Shown here piece by piece: positions 8,934-19,560 of a stretch of 64,000 nt of DNA. The notes below the pieces were generated by a model, which worked only from the letters and a program-made list of their open reading frames with translations, ran no database searches and had not been told where the DNA came from. A program made the translations under genes and the position numbers. The first letter of the stretch is position 1, and every line of letters starts with the position of its first letter. Source of the DNA: Opitutales bacterium (GTDB taxonomy: Bacteria > Verrucomicrobiota > Verrucomicrobiia > Opitutales > UBA953); contig JANRFG010000018.1 of the NCBI GenBank assembly GCA_030725715.1, positions 214,485-278,484 on the forward strand, in the 5' to 3' direction.

Positions 8934-9134
8934 ATGTCCGTAGAAATCAAGATTCGCAAAGGCGAGACCGTCGACAAGGCTCTCCGCCGCCTCAAGAAGA
9001 AGATCGACCGCGAGGGCATCATCAAGGACGCCCGCGCCAAGCGAGGCTTCGAGAAGCCGGCCGAACGCCGTCGCCGCAAGAAGAAGGTCAAGAACTTCAG
9101 CGCCTACCTGCGCAAGAAGTGGGACAACGTCTAA
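8934..9134 (+). CDS. rpsU: 30S ribosomal protein S21
   Basis: 66 residues starting MSVEIKIRKGETVDKALRRL, with a basic C-terminal half (PAERRRRKKKVKNFSAYLRKK). S21 binds near the 3' end of 16S rRNA, close to the anti-Shine-Dalgarno sequence. The frame extends upstream to 8886, but only MSVEIK onward matches the family. It is monocistronic, followed by a strong intrinsic terminator at 9159-9185. Confidence 0.95.
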   Translation: MSVEIKIRKGETVDKALRRLKKKIDREGIIKDARAKRGFEKPAERRRRKKKVKNFSAYLRKKWDNV

Positions 9135-9158
9135 GCGTCCATCCTAGTCCAAGCACCC

Positions 9159-9185
9159 GAAGGCCCGTCAAAGCGACGGGCCTTC
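9159..9185 (+). terminator. Intrinsic terminator of rpsU
   Basis: GAAGGCCCGTC-AAAGC-GACGGGCCTTC forms an 11-bp stem with a 5-base loop, 25 bases after the rpsU stop. It is followed by TGCTTTGG, a short U-rich tail. Function as a terminator is inferred from structure and position. Confidence 0.75.
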
Positions 9186-9215
9186 TGCTTTGGGGACCCG
9201 CCGACGGGCCCGGGC

Positions 9216-9248
9216 GACAAAAAGGGCCGAACCCTGAGGTTCGGCCCT
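9216..9248 (-). terminator. Intrinsic terminator of glnN
   Basis: On the minus strand, 26 bases beyond the glnN stop, AAGGGCCGAACC-TCA-GGTTCGGCCCTT forms a 12-bp stem followed by TTTGTCG. This is a classic Rho-independent terminator for the convergent glnN transcript. It sits back to back with the rpsU terminator. Confidence 0.82.
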
Positions 9249-9273
9249 TGGTCTCGGCAAAGCCGGTCGAGGC

Positions 9274-11430
<2,157 letters not shown>

Positions 11431-11473
11431 GGATGGGGGATTGGAAAGATGACTAATTACGAACAATTTCAAA

Positions 11474-11488
11474 GCACCCCGTGTGCCA
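11474..11488 (-). promoter_or_regulatory. Sigma-54 (-24/-12) promoter of glnN
   Basis: The minus strand reads TGGCACACGGGGTGC. GG (11487-11486) and GC (11475-11474) are separated by exactly 10 bases, and TGGCAC matches the -24 consensus fully. The predicted transcript start is about 11462. Placement upstream of a glutamine synthetase fits the known use of sigma-54 in nitrogen metabolism. Confidence 0.7.
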
Positions 11489-11519
11489 CGGTTCAATAGG
11501 TAACCATTCACAAGGGGTT

Positions 11520-11557
11520 TTGTGCATTTTTAGACAATTGTGCCTATTTTTAGATAA
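11520..11557 (-). repeat. Two tandem copies of an AT-rich motif upstream of the glnN promoter
   Basis: On the minus strand TCTAAAAATAGGCACAA (11554-11538) is followed by TCTAAAAATGCACAA (11534-11520). The TCTAAAAAT cores start 20 bases apart, about two helical turns. They lie roughly 33-65 bp upstream of the -24 element, in the place of an activator-binding site. Likely an upstream activating sequence for an NtrC-type regulator; the binding protein is not shown by sequence. Confidence 0.5.
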
Positions 11558-11568
11558 ACTCACCCTGC

Positions 11569-12576
11569 TCATTTCCAGACATAGGTCGTCCGAAGGAAGT
11601 AGGATGTGTCGGTTTTGACCTGCCTGGGCAGGGGCTTGGAGCGGAAATTATTGGCCAAACCTACCCTGAAGGAAAGCGGCCCGCTGTTACGCAGCAGGTT
11701 CAGGCTGCTTTCGTGTCGGATGAAGTAGTCCCCCGCCACCTGGAAAGACGGGACGAAATCCAAGGAGGTATCCCAGGACGCCCAGCCGAGTTCGCGCGAG
11801 AAGATCAGTCCGAAGTCACCAGAGGGAGCCGTCCGGTTCGGCTCGAGGGTATCATCAAAGATCTCGATGCGATGACCCAGGCCGGCGCGCGCATCGAGCT
11901 TGCCCTTGGCGTCGGTGAAGAGACGGAAGCCGAGGCCGACGGCGTTGACGGAGAAGAAGTCGATCCGCCGGGCGTTGTCGAAGCCGGTGTCGGTCCGGAG
12001 ATACCAGAAGAGGACGTTCGTCGGATTCGTCTCATAGGAGAAGGTCACATGGAGGTCATCCGCCGAGATCCGGTCCTGGGCCTCGGCCCGCATGAGGCGG
12101 ACGCCGCCGATCAAGGTGTCCGCCTTGGTCACGCCCTTGGCGGAGAAGCCCGTGCTGAAACCTGAGCCGGCCACCACGCCGCTGCGCCCGGAGAGATCCG
12201 CGTCCGCCTGCGTGAACCATTGCCGCGTACCGCCGCTCTCGGACGGACGCTGCGAAGGCTCCCGCCAGAGCTCGACGGCCCGGTCGAGGGTGTTGGTCTC
12301 GCGGCCGCCACGCGTGACGACCCGGCCGCCTGCCGCGGAAGCAATGCCGTCCGAGACGACGCCCCCCGCGCTCACGCGCACGGATTCGTCGGTGACGAAA
12401 GATTCGACCTGCCCGAGCTCCAGCCGCAGCAGATTTGCGTTTCCCAAGGAAGGCGCGCGGAACTCCATCACGCCGTCGACGATCCGTTCGATGCGGCCTT
12501 TGAGGAATGTGCCGTCCTTCATGGTGACGGTATCCCCAAGGCAGGCCAAGGGCAGCAGGATGAAGATGGGCCTCAT
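11569..12576 (-). CDS. DUF481-type putative outer-membrane beta-barrel protein
   Basis: 335 residues. A short hydrophobic signal (MRPIFILLPLACLG) precedes a small beta domain (DTVTMKDGTFLKGRIERIVDGVM), as in other DUF481/YdiY-like proteins. From about residue 165 the chain has alternating polar/aromatic strands (FSYETNPTNVLFWYLRTDTGFDN; FFSVNAVGLGFRLFTDAKGKLDARAGLGHRIE) and ends SYFLRTTYVWK, the aromatic C-terminus of a barrel. The function of the family is not established. It is divergent from hemY across 64 bases; glnN lies downstream on the same strand but has its own promoter. Confidence 0.72.
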   Translation of the reverse strand: MRPIFILLPLACLGDTVTMKDGTFLKGRIERIVDGVMEFRAPSLGNANLLRLELGQVESFVTDESVRVSAGGVVSDGIASAAGGRVVTRGGRETNTLDRAVELWREPSQRPSESGGTRQWFTQADADLSGRSGVVAGSGFSTGFSAKGVTKADTLIGGVRLMRAEAQDRISADDLHVTFSYETNPTNVLFWYLRTDTGFDNARRIDFFSVNAVGLGFRLFTDAKGKLDARAGLGHRIEIFDDTLEPNRTAPSGDFGLIFSRELGWASWDTSLDFVPSFQVAGDYFIRHESSLNLLRNSGPLSFRVGLANNFRSKPLPRQVKTDTSYFLRTTYVWK

Positions 12577-12640
12577 GCCTTACAGACAGCCCGAACGACG
12601 CAGGGTTGCCAACCTCAGGCTTCTCGGCCGAAGATGCCTC

Positions 12641-13984
12641 ATGGGCTACGACGCAGTCATCCTCGGAGCCGGGCCGGCCGGCTTGGCCGTGGCCCATGCG
12701 ATGCTCCGCGCCGGGGCGAAGGTGAAGGTCCTCGAACCCGCCGTCCGCGTCGGCGGCTCGATCCGGACCCACCTGGACGAGGGCTGGATCGTCGAGACCG
12801 GCCCCAACACCCTGCAGCTCGAAGGGGCCGAAGACGAGGCCTTGATGGCCGCTTACGGGCTCGGCGAGGTCATGCAGTCGGCCGACATGCGGGCGGCCCG
12901 TCGCTACATCTTCGCCCGCGGCGAACTCCACGGCCTCGGCCCGAGCCCCCTCACCCTGCTGACCAGCAACCTGCTCACATGGGCCGGCAAGCTGCGCCTG
13001 CTCTCCGAACCCTTCCGCGCGAAGGGCGGACATGCCGGCGAGACGGTCGTCGAATTCGCCACCCGCCGCTTCGGTCGCGAGGCCGCCGCGATGCTCATGG
13101 ATCCGATCGTCTCCGGCGTGCACGCGGGCGACCCGGCCCGCCTGGTGATGGCCAGCTGCTTCCCGCGCATCCATGCGCTCGAACAGGTTCACGGCTCGGT
13201 GCTCAACGGCCTGCGCCGCGGACCGAAGACGAAGCGCACGGTCGTCGGTTTCCCCGGGGGCATGCGTCAGCTGGCCGAGACGATGGCGGCGCGCCTGCCC
13301 ACGGCAGACCTCCGGCTCGGCGTCGTGACGACTTCGCTCCGTCGCGACGCCCGCGGCTGGAACGTCGCCTGGCGCGGCCCGGACGGAGCGGACGACGGCG
13401 TCTCCGCGAAGCATCTGGTGGTCACCGCACCCTGCTGGCATTGGGGCTCGCTGCCCTTCGACGAGACCGTCACGCCGTTCCTCCGGGATTGGGAGAATCC
13501 GCAAGTGCCGCCGGTGACCGTCGTCGCCCGTGGCTACGCTCGGGAGGACGTCCCGCACCCGCTCGACGGCTTCGGCTACCTGACCCCGGGCGGCGAACAT
13601 CGCGACGTGCTCGGCTGCCTGTTCCCTTCTTCCGTGCTGCCGGGACGGGCCCCCGAAGGTCACGTGCTGGTCTGCTGCTTCATCGGCGGCGACCGCAGAC
13701 CGGAACTCGCGCGCCTGCCGGACGAAGAACTCCGCCGATTGGTCGACGCTGAACTCACCGTGACGCTCGGCATCCGGAAGGCGCCGGCGCGCGAATGGAT
13801 CCAGCGCTGGGAACGCGCGATTCCTCAATACGACGCCGGTCAACCGCGCCGAGAAGCCGCGCTGGTCCAGGCCGAAGCCGCCCATCCCGGACTGCATTTC
13901 CATGGCGCCTTCCGCGGCGGCATCTCGCTGATGCACACGCTCCGCGGCGGCGACGCGCTCGGCCGCAGCCTGGCGCAGGCTTAG
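12641..13984 (+). CDS. hemY: Protoporphyrinogen oxidase (HemY type)
   Basis: 447 residues. The FAD-binding Rossmann motif is GAGPAG at residues 9-14, followed by EPAVRVGGSIRTHLDEGWIVETGPNTL, characteristic of HemY/PPOX. The C-terminal FAD contact HGAFRGGISLMHTLRGG is present. It oxidises protoporphyrinogen IX to protoporphyrin IX using oxygen. The frame is open back to 12092, but those residues are antisense to the DUF481 gene; the family N-terminus begins at 12641. It agrees with heme A genes at 46978-48860. Its stop overlaps the stop of the convergent MFS gene by 4 bases. Confidence 0.9.
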   Translation: MGYDAVILGAGPAGLAVAHAMLRAGAKVKVLEPAVRVGGSIRTHLDEGWIVETGPNTLQLEGAEDEALMAAYGLGEVMQSADMRAARRYIFARGELHGLGPSPLTLLTSNLLTWAGKLRLLSEPFRAKGGHAGETVVEFATRRFGREAAAMLMDPIVSGVHAGDPARLVMASCFPRIHALEQVHGSVLNGLRRGPKTKRTVVGFPGGMRQLAETMAARLPTADLRLGVVTTSLRRDARGWNVAWRGPDGADDGVSAKHLVVTAPCWHWGSLPFDETVTPFLRDWENPQVPPVTVVARGYAREDVPHPLDGFGYLTPGGEHRDVLGCLFPSSVLPGRAPEGHVLVCCFIGGDRRPELARLPDEELRRLVDAELTVTLGIRKAPAREWIQRWERAIPQYDAGQPRREAALVQAEAAHPGLHFHGAFRGGISLMHTLRGGDALGRSLAQA

Positions 13985-15327
13985 GCCGGAGTGGCTTCCG
14001 AGGACGGATCCGGCAGGCCGCGGATGATCCAGATGGCCGGGAGCATCAGCAACGCTCCGCCGAGGTAGACCCAGAAGTGGGAGCCGAAGTGGAAGTAGAG
14101 CAGCGCCGCGGTCACCGGACCGATCACGCGGGCGAGCGATCCGGCCGACCGCAGGATGCCCAGGTTGCGTCCCTGCTCCGAAGCGCCGGAGTAAAGCGAC
14201 ACCAAGGCCGAGACGCTGGGCAGGATCAGGCCCGTCGCGAAGGAAATCAGGCCCAGACCGAGGTAGAAGGTCGTCTCGGCCCCGTCACCCGCGACGGCGC
14301 GCGTGGCCGGGATCAGGGCGACGACGGAGAAGGCGACGGCGGCGGTGAGCATCCCGATCATGATGACCTTGCGCTGGCCGAGCCGCTTGACGAGCTGACG
14401 GGCGAGACCTTGGGCGAAGATCATGCAGGCGCCGTTGAACAGGAAGAGCCAGGCGTTGTCGCGCGGGCTGTAGAGGAACAAGGCGAAGGTCAGGAAGACG
14501 ATGGTGTTCTCCATGCCGGTGAAGGCCACCTGATAGACGAGATTGGCGAAGGAGGTCCTGCGGACGGCGGACGAAGGGACCGTGGCGAGGTCGAAGACCG
14601 AAGGACGCTTGGCGTCCGCGGAAGCCCGGCGCTCCGGCGCGAGCGTCTCCGGGAAGGACTTCACGACCAGCAGGAAGTTCAGCAAGGCCAAGGAAGCGGC
14701 GATGGCGGCCGGCACGGAGAAAGGATTCAGGCCGAACGAACCGGAGACAGGTCCGTGGGCGAACTGCACCGACGAAGCCAGACCGCCGATGACCGGACCG
14801 AAGACGAAGCCGAGGCCGATGGCGATGCCGACGACGGCCATGCCCTTCGTACGCTCCTTCTCGTCGGTGACATCCGCGGCGGCGGCGCTGGCCACGGCGA
14901 TATTGCCGGCCATCATGCCCGAGATGAGCCGGGTGACCACCACGAGCCAGAACTGCGCCGCAAAGATCCACAGCAGGTAGGAGAGCGCGTTGCCGGCCAA
15001 GGTGATGGTCAGGATCCGGCGACGTCCTAGGCGGTCGGAGAGCGCGCCCCAGATCGGCGAGAACACGAACTGCAGCAACGAGTAGAGGGTGCTGAGGAGA
15101 CCGCCGAAGAGCACCGTCTTCTTGAAGACCGTGTCGCCTCCCATCCATTCGGCGGCCGCGTTCATCGAACCGATCAAGGTGCCGGCCGCGCCTTCCGTCC
15201 GGATATAGTGGTCCAGAAGGTGCGGGAACAGCGGGATGATGATGCTGAAGCCGACGATGTCCATGAACACCGTCAGGAAGATGAGTCCGAGGGTGCGGCG
15301 CTGGGGGAGGACGGCGGGGGCGGACAT
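13981..15327 (-). CDS. Major facilitator superfamily transporter, TetA-like
   Basis: 448 residues with about 12 hydrophobic spans. Helix 1 reads LIFLTVFMDIVGFSIIIPLFP, the form seen in the TetA/drug:proton antiporter group. Loop 2-3 has the MFS signature GALSDRLGRRRIL. A long cytoplasmic loop lies near residues 225-245. The substrate cannot be deduced. The start at 15327 (MSAPAVLPQRRT) was preferred to 15366 because the longer form adds a non-family stretch. The 3' end overlaps hemY by 4 bases (convergent). Confidence 0.85.
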   Translation of the reverse strand: MSAPAVLPQRRTLGLIFLTVFMDIVGFSIIIPLFPHLLDHYIRTEGAAGTLIGSMNAAAEWMGGDTVFKKTVLFGGLLSTLYSLLQFVFSPIWGALSDRLGRRRILTITLAGNALSYLLWIFAAQFWLVVVTRLISGMMAGNIAVASAAAADVTDEKERTKGMAVVGIAIGLGFVFGPVIGGLASSVQFAHGPVSGSFGLNPFSVPAAIAASLALLNFLLVVKSFPETLAPERRASADAKRPSVFDLATVPSSAVRRTSFANLVYQVAFTGMENTIVFLTFALFLYSPRDNAWLFLFNGACMIFAQGLARQLVKRLGQRKVIMIGMLTAAVAFSVVALIPATRAVAGDGAETTFYLGLGLISFATGLILPSVSALVSLYSGASEQGRNLGILRSAGSLARVIGPVTAALLYFHFGSHFWVYLGGALLMLPAIWIIRGLPDPSSEATPA

Positions 15328-15410
15328 GCGCCTCACGATGGGGTCTCCCCCTTCCCGTGCAAACAAAACAGCGGCTTGCGGCGGAGCGGGCGAACGAGGA
15401 GGATGATGGC

Positions 15411-16412
15411 ATGCGCTTCTTCACCGCCCTCGCCCTGGTCCTCGTCGGCACCGCCGCCGGCGATGCCGCCACCGACCCGAAGCTGCTGCTCATCGAGCAG
15501 AAACTCGGCGGCTTCGAAGACCGAGACTACGCCGTCGCCGTGGAGAAGACCCTCGGGGAGTTCGAAGGCCGCACCGGCCTCAGCCTCCGCCCCGGCGAGC
15601 TCAAGCGCTGCGGCCTCAAGCTTTCCTCCGAAGGCGGCGCCGGCCTGGCCACGCCCAAGCCGCTGGTCCGCGCGATCACGGCCGCCCTCCTCCGCCGCGG
15701 TTTCGCGCAAGGCGCGATCACTCTTTGCGACGCCAAGCCGGACAATCTCCGACAGGCCGGCTTCCTGCCCCCGCTGTCCTCCCAGCCCGACAGCTTCGAA
15801 GGCTTCCCGGTCCTCGCCTGGGAGACCCTCGCCCCGGGCTGGGCGGCCGACAGCCGCCTGCGCTACGAGAACCAAGTGCTGCCTCGCCCGGGAACCCCGA
15901 ACGTGCCTTGGGGCGACGCGCGCGTGAGCGTGCTCCCGAAGACCCTCGTCGACGAGGTCGATTTCTGGATCAACCTGCCGGTGCTCAGCGACAGCCGCTC
16001 GCTCGGCGTGCACGGTGCGATGGCCGCGGCATCGATCGGCAACATGGCCAACGCCGAACGCTTCCTTGATAATCCCTTCAACGCCTCCAAGGCCGCCGTG
16101 GAAGTCTGCGCCATCCCGAAGCTGTCCAAACGCAACGTGCTGACGATGCTCTCGCTGGAGCGCTACCAGGTGCTCGGCGGTCCGGGCTTCGACGCCAGCT
16201 GGTGCCGCTCGGAGAAGACGCTGCTCGGCAGCGCCAACCCGGTGATCCTCGATTTCATCGGGCTCCAGAAGATCAACGCCGCCCGCGCCGCCAGCGGCAT
16301 CGCGACGATCCACCCGGAGCCGCCGATCTTCGCCGCCGCCAACGCCGGCGAGATCCGCCTCGGCACCTGCCGCCCGGCGGACATCACGCTGGTCCGTCTC
16401 CCCGCCCCTTAA
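15411..16412 (+). CDS. Secreted DUF362-like protein
   Basis: 333 residues. A signal peptide (MRFFTALALVLVGTAAGDA) is preceded by a strong Shine-Dalgarno, GAGGAGG, one of the few in the window. The body has DUF362-like features: a segment LVRAITAALLRRGFAQGAITLCDA, then DEVDFWINLPVLSDSRSLGVHGAMAAASIGNMAN, which parallels the 'inlPvlk...g...gamKN' core. The usual 4Fe-4S cysteines are absent. The biochemical role is unknown. It is divergent from the MFS gene and convergent with, overlapping by 4 bases, the YndJ-like gene. Confidence 0.65.
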   Translation: MRFFTALALVLVGTAAGDAATDPKLLLIEQKLGGFEDRDYAVAVEKTLGEFEGRTGLSLRPGELKRCGLKLSSEGGAGLATPKPLVRAITAALLRRGFAQGAITLCDAKPDNLRQAGFLPPLSSQPDSFEGFPVLAWETLAPGWAADSRLRYENQVLPRPGTPNVPWGDARVSVLPKTLVDEVDFWINLPVLSDSRSLGVHGAMAAASIGNMANAERFLDNPFNASKAAVEVCAIPKLSKRNVLTMLSLERYQVLGGPGFDASWCRSEKTLLGSANPVILDFIGLQKINAARAASGIATIHPEPPIFAAANAGEIRLGTCRPADITLVRLPAP

Positions 16413-17752
16413 GCCGCCAGTCGACGGAGGTTGTCCGCGCCGGCGCGGAAAGCGGCCAGCTGGAACCGACGGTAGACCGGCAATCCGCACCAGACGAACC
16501 AGCGGCTCGGTCGGACATGATACGAGACGGTGAGGATGAGTTCTTCGCCTTCGCGTTTCACTTCCGCCCGCCAGACGCCGCGTCCGTAATGACGACGGGT
16601 CGTCGCATAACCTAAGGCGACCTGTTCAGCGCCGGCTTCGACGACGTCGACCTCGACGACGGCCGGTAGCATCAGCGGCGCCAGGCCGGGCAAATTCGGG
16701 ACGAACAAGCCTAGCCCTAACCTGTCGCCGACGCGCACCGCCCGTCCTTCGTCTTCGAATTGAGTCCGTCGAACCATGACGGAAGCGGGGTAGAAGCGGT
16801 AACCGAGCAGAGCCTCCTTCACCCGAGCAAAGGCTTCCGGCGACCAAGCGCCGACCACGACGCGATGCGAATCGGCGAAGATCGCCGTCGCGCGATCGCC
16901 GGCCTCGACAGGCGTATCGAGATCGGGCGCCGTCGCGGCGACGTCATCGAACGCCGGCGCCTGAGCCGCGAGCAATAACGCGCCGAGCAGATTGAGCGAG
17001 CCGTGTACCGCCGCCATCTGCGGGATGGTGAGATAATCCCAGCCGAAGGCGTGCGCCGCGGTGTAGCCGACGCCGAGGAGGAAGCCGGGGACGAGGCAGA
17101 CGTAAGGCCACGGGCCGCGCCTGACGGGCATGAACGCCGCCCAGAGCAAGAAGCCCGCGGCGAAGACCACGGCGGCCGCGACTTCGACGGCACCCGGCCG
17201 AAGCGGATTCGTCCGCAGGGCGAAGCACAACGCGGTGGCCGGAGCGCCGGCCACATAGAGCCACTGTCCCAGGTCACGCCAGCGGCAGCGGGCGAGCGGA
17301 CGTTCACTGGCCGCCATCGCCAGCGGCAGGACGCCGAAAGTGATGGCGAAGTGCACGGTGGTCAGCGTGGCGAGCGGATCGGGGAAGCCGGCGAAGGTGC
17401 GATCATAGCGCGACCAGATCCAAGCCGTCGCGGCGACCAACGGACCGGTCGCGGACAACATCTCGAGAAAGCGACGCGGCGCAGGCGCCAGGTCGTCGGC
17501 CAGGAAACGACGCAAGCCGTGCGCCCAGAGCCAAAGCGCAAAGAGGAAAGCCGGCGCGGCGGCCAAAGCCATGACGATACCGGGCTCGTAGAAGAAGACC
17601 GAAGCCAATACCCAGATCCACAGGGCAGGTACGGTGAGCCGGTTGAGCCACGACGGGAAACCGCGATCCAGGTGCTGCGCCCAGACCAGCGCCTGCCAGA
17701 AGCAGAGCGCCGCGATGATCGTGTACCAATCGACGGCAGCGAGGCGGTCCAT
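16409..17752 (-). CDS. YndJ-like membrane protein fused to DUF1990 domain
   Basis: 447 residues. The first ~255 carry about eight hydrophobic helices resembling the YndJ-like membrane family (HFAITFGVLPLAMAASERPL; WDYLTIPQMAAVHGSLNLLGALLLA). From about residue 295 the soluble part matches the DUF1990 pattern (LLGYRFYPASVMV, VGDRLGL, YATTRRHYGRGVWRAEV, SYHVRPSRWFVWCGLPVYR). Neither part has a known activity. The DUF1990 half should be cytoplasmic if the last helix ends inward. It is convergent with the DUF362-like gene. Confidence 0.68.
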   Translation of the reverse strand: MDRLAAVDWYTIIAALCFWQALVWAQHLDRGFPSWLNRLTVPALWIWVLASVFFYEPGIVMALAAAPAFLFALWLWAHGLRRFLADDLAPAPRRFLEMLSATGPLVAATAWIWSRYDRTFAGFPDPLATLTTVHFAITFGVLPLAMAASERPLARCRWRDLGQWLYVAGAPATALCFALRTNPLRPGAVEVAAAVVFAAGFLLWAAFMPVRRGPWPYVCLVPGFLLGVGYTAAHAFGWDYLTIPQMAAVHGSLNLLGALLLAAQAPAFDDVAATAPDLDTPVEAGDRATAIFADSHRVVVGAWSPEAFARVKEALLGYRFYPASVMVRRTQFEDEGRAVRVGDRLGLGLFVPNLPGLAPLMLPAVVEVDVVEAGAEQVALGYATTRRHYGRGVWRAEVKREGEELILTVSYHVRPSRWFVWCGLPVYRRFQLAAFRAGADNLRRLAA

Positions 17753-17771
17753 CCCGTCAGCCTAGGGGCGC

Positions 17772-17804
17772 AAAAAAGGCGGTCAAGGGAGGTCCCTTGC
17801 CGCC
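17772..17804 (-). terminator. Intrinsic terminator of mdh
   Basis: On the minus strand, 21 bases past the mdh stop, GGCGG-C-AAGGGA-CC-TCCCTT-GA-CCGCC forms an interrupted 11-bp stem followed by TTTTTT. The U-tract and position make a Rho-independent terminator likely. Confidence 0.8.
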
Positions 17805-17825
17805 TGATGCCTCATAAGGCCGTCT

Positions 17826-18827
17826 TCAGAGCTTCAGGCCGAGGGCTTCGGAAGCCGTCGCGCGCTCTTCGAGCAGTTCCTTCTCGGTGATCGCGATCTT
17901 CTCCTTGGAGAAGGCGTCGATCGGCAGGCCCTGCACGATTTCCCAAGAACCATCGGCCTTGGTACGGAGCGGGTAACCGAACATGATGCCCTCCGCGATG
18001 CCGTAGTCGCCCTTGGAGAGCACGGCGACGGAATGCCAGTCGCCGGCCGGCGTCGGGAAATGCAGGCTGCGCAGGGTGTCGAGGGCGGCGTTGGCGGCGG
18101 AGGCGGCCGAAGAGGCGCCACGGGCCTTGATCACGGCCGCGCCGCGCTTCTGGACGTCGGGGACGAAGGTCTCCTTGAGCCAAGCGTGATCGGTGATGAC
18201 CTGAGTCGCCGGCTTGCCGTCGATGAGGGCGTTGGTGAAGTCAGGATATTGCGTCGAGGAGTGGTTGCCCCAGATGGCCACGCTCTTGACGACGGAGTTG
18301 TGCGCACCGGCCTTGGCGGCGAGCTGCGACTTGGCGCGGTTCTCGTCGAGGCGGGTCATGGCGAAGAAGTTCTCGACGGGCAGGTCGCCGGCGGAACGCA
18401 GCGCGATGAGGGCGTTGGTATTGCAAGGGTTGCCGACGACGAGGACCTTGACGGACTTCTTGGCATTGCGCGCGATGGCTTCGCCCTGACCGATGAAGAT
18501 CTTGCCGTTGATGCCGAGCAGGTCCTTGCGCTCCATGCCGTCCTTGCGCGGGACTGCGCCGATGAGCAGGCACCAATCGGCATCCTTGAAGCCTTCGTTG
18601 AGGTCGCCGGTGGCGACGACGTCGGTGAGGAGCGGGAACGCGCAGTCCTGGAGTTCCATCACCACGCCAGCGAGGGCGTTGAGGCCGGGTCCGACTTCGA
18701 TGAGGTTGAGTGCGACCGGCTGGTCGGGGCCGAAGACGGCGCCGGAAGCGAGGCGGAAGATGGCGGCGTAACCGATGTTGCCGGCGGCGCCGGTGACGGC
18801 GACGCGAATGGGGGACTTGGAGGCCAT
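17826..18827 (-). CDS. mdh: Malate dehydrogenase
   Basis: 333 residues. NAD-binding [19 protein letters not shown] at the N-terminus is of the 'GAAGxIGY' MDH type (like cytosolic MDH and proteobacterial type 2). [36 protein letters not shown] and the catalytic [13 protein letters not shown] follow. It converts malate and oxaloacetate in the TCA cycle. Start [16 protein letters not shown] is 48 bases downstream of the exonuclease stop. A terminator follows. Confidence 0.95.
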   Translation of the reverse strand: MASKSPIRVAVTGAAGNIGYAAIFRLASGAVFGPDQPVALNLIEVGPGLNALAGVVMELQDCAFPLLTDVVATGDLNEGFKDADWCLLIGAVPRKDGMERKDLLGINGKIFIGQGEAIARNAKKSVKVLVVGNPCNTNALIALRSAGDLPVENFFAMTRLDENRAKSQLAAKAGAHNSVVKSVAIWGNHSSTQYPDFTNALIDGKPATQVITDHAWLKETFVPDVQKRGAAVIKARGASSAASAANAALDTLRSLHFPTPAGDWHSVAVLSKGDYGIAEGIMFGYPLRTKADGSWEIVQGLPIDAFSKEKIAITEKELLEERATASEALGLKL

Positions 18828-18875
18828 AGTTGTGGGTCTATCTAGTTAGGCCCGCCCCCGGGAGTGAAGCGGAAA

Positions 18876-19556
18876 CTAAAGCCCGAGCTCCCCTTGCATG
18901 AGGTCATCAGCCGCCGGCGCCGACATGCTGTCGCGAACTAATTGTGACAAAGGCGCGGCCGACCGCCCCTCCTGGCCGCAGAGCGCCCGGAGCACCAAGG
19001 CGGCGGCCAGGGCATCATAAAGCGCGCAATGGTAGCGCCGGCGGCCGGGCGGACAATGGTCGGCCGCCAGCTCGTCCAGTCGAGGGCCGAGCCGTAGGGC
19101 CGAGACCAAGGCGCCGAGCCGGAAATCGCCGAGCGAAGGGGCCCAGGCCCGGGCCAGCCGGCAGGTGTCGATCCAAGGCCCCCACTCGGCGACCTCAGCG
19201 TTCTCGCCGACGAAACCGGGGACGACCGACGGCCGCGACCAGGTGCCGCGTAACAAGCCGGATTCGACCGAGGCGTTATGGGCGGCGAGCAAACCCGTCC
19301 GGCGAAGGCTGACCCAGCGGTCCCATTCGGACTCGAAGGGCGGACGGCCCTTGAGCTCCTTGGCGCCGAGTCCGTGGCACTGCGTATCGATGGCCGGAAC
19401 GGGCACCCGCGAGGCGTGCAGGCTCGTGGACGCGGAGACGACTTCACCGCCGAGCAAGGTGGCGACGCCGAACTCGACCACACCGGTGCGAGTGCTTCCC
19501 TCGAAGTCGATGACGTGAATCGGGACCGAAGACCAGGTGAAGGCGACAGGGCTCAT
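18876..19556 (-). CDS. DnaQ-like DEDDh 3'-5' exonuclease family protein
   Basis: 226 residues. Motif I is HVIDFEGS (Asp17, Glu19), motif II LLAAHNASVE (His93-Asn94, with Glu98 where Asp is usual), and motif III YHCALYDALAAA (His176, Asp181). The spacing fits the DEDDh fold of the DNA polymerase III epsilon/RNase T superfamily. No polymerase- or clamp-binding segment is obvious, so it need not be the replicative proofreader. It lies 4 bases after hrpB in a run dnaX, phosphoesterase, hrpB, exonuclease. Confidence 0.78.
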   Translation of the reverse strand: MSPVAFTWSSVPIHVIDFEGSTRTGVVEFGVATLLGGEVVSASTSLHASRVPVPAIDTQCHGLGAKELKGRPPFESEWDRWVSLRRTGLLAAHNASVESGLLRGTWSRPSVVPGFVGENAEVAEWGPWIDTCRLARAWAPSLGDFRLGALVSALRLGPRLDELAADHCPPGRRRYHCALYDALAAALVLRALCGQEGRSAAPLSQLVRDSMSAPAADDLMQGELGL

Positions 19557-19560
19557 GGGG

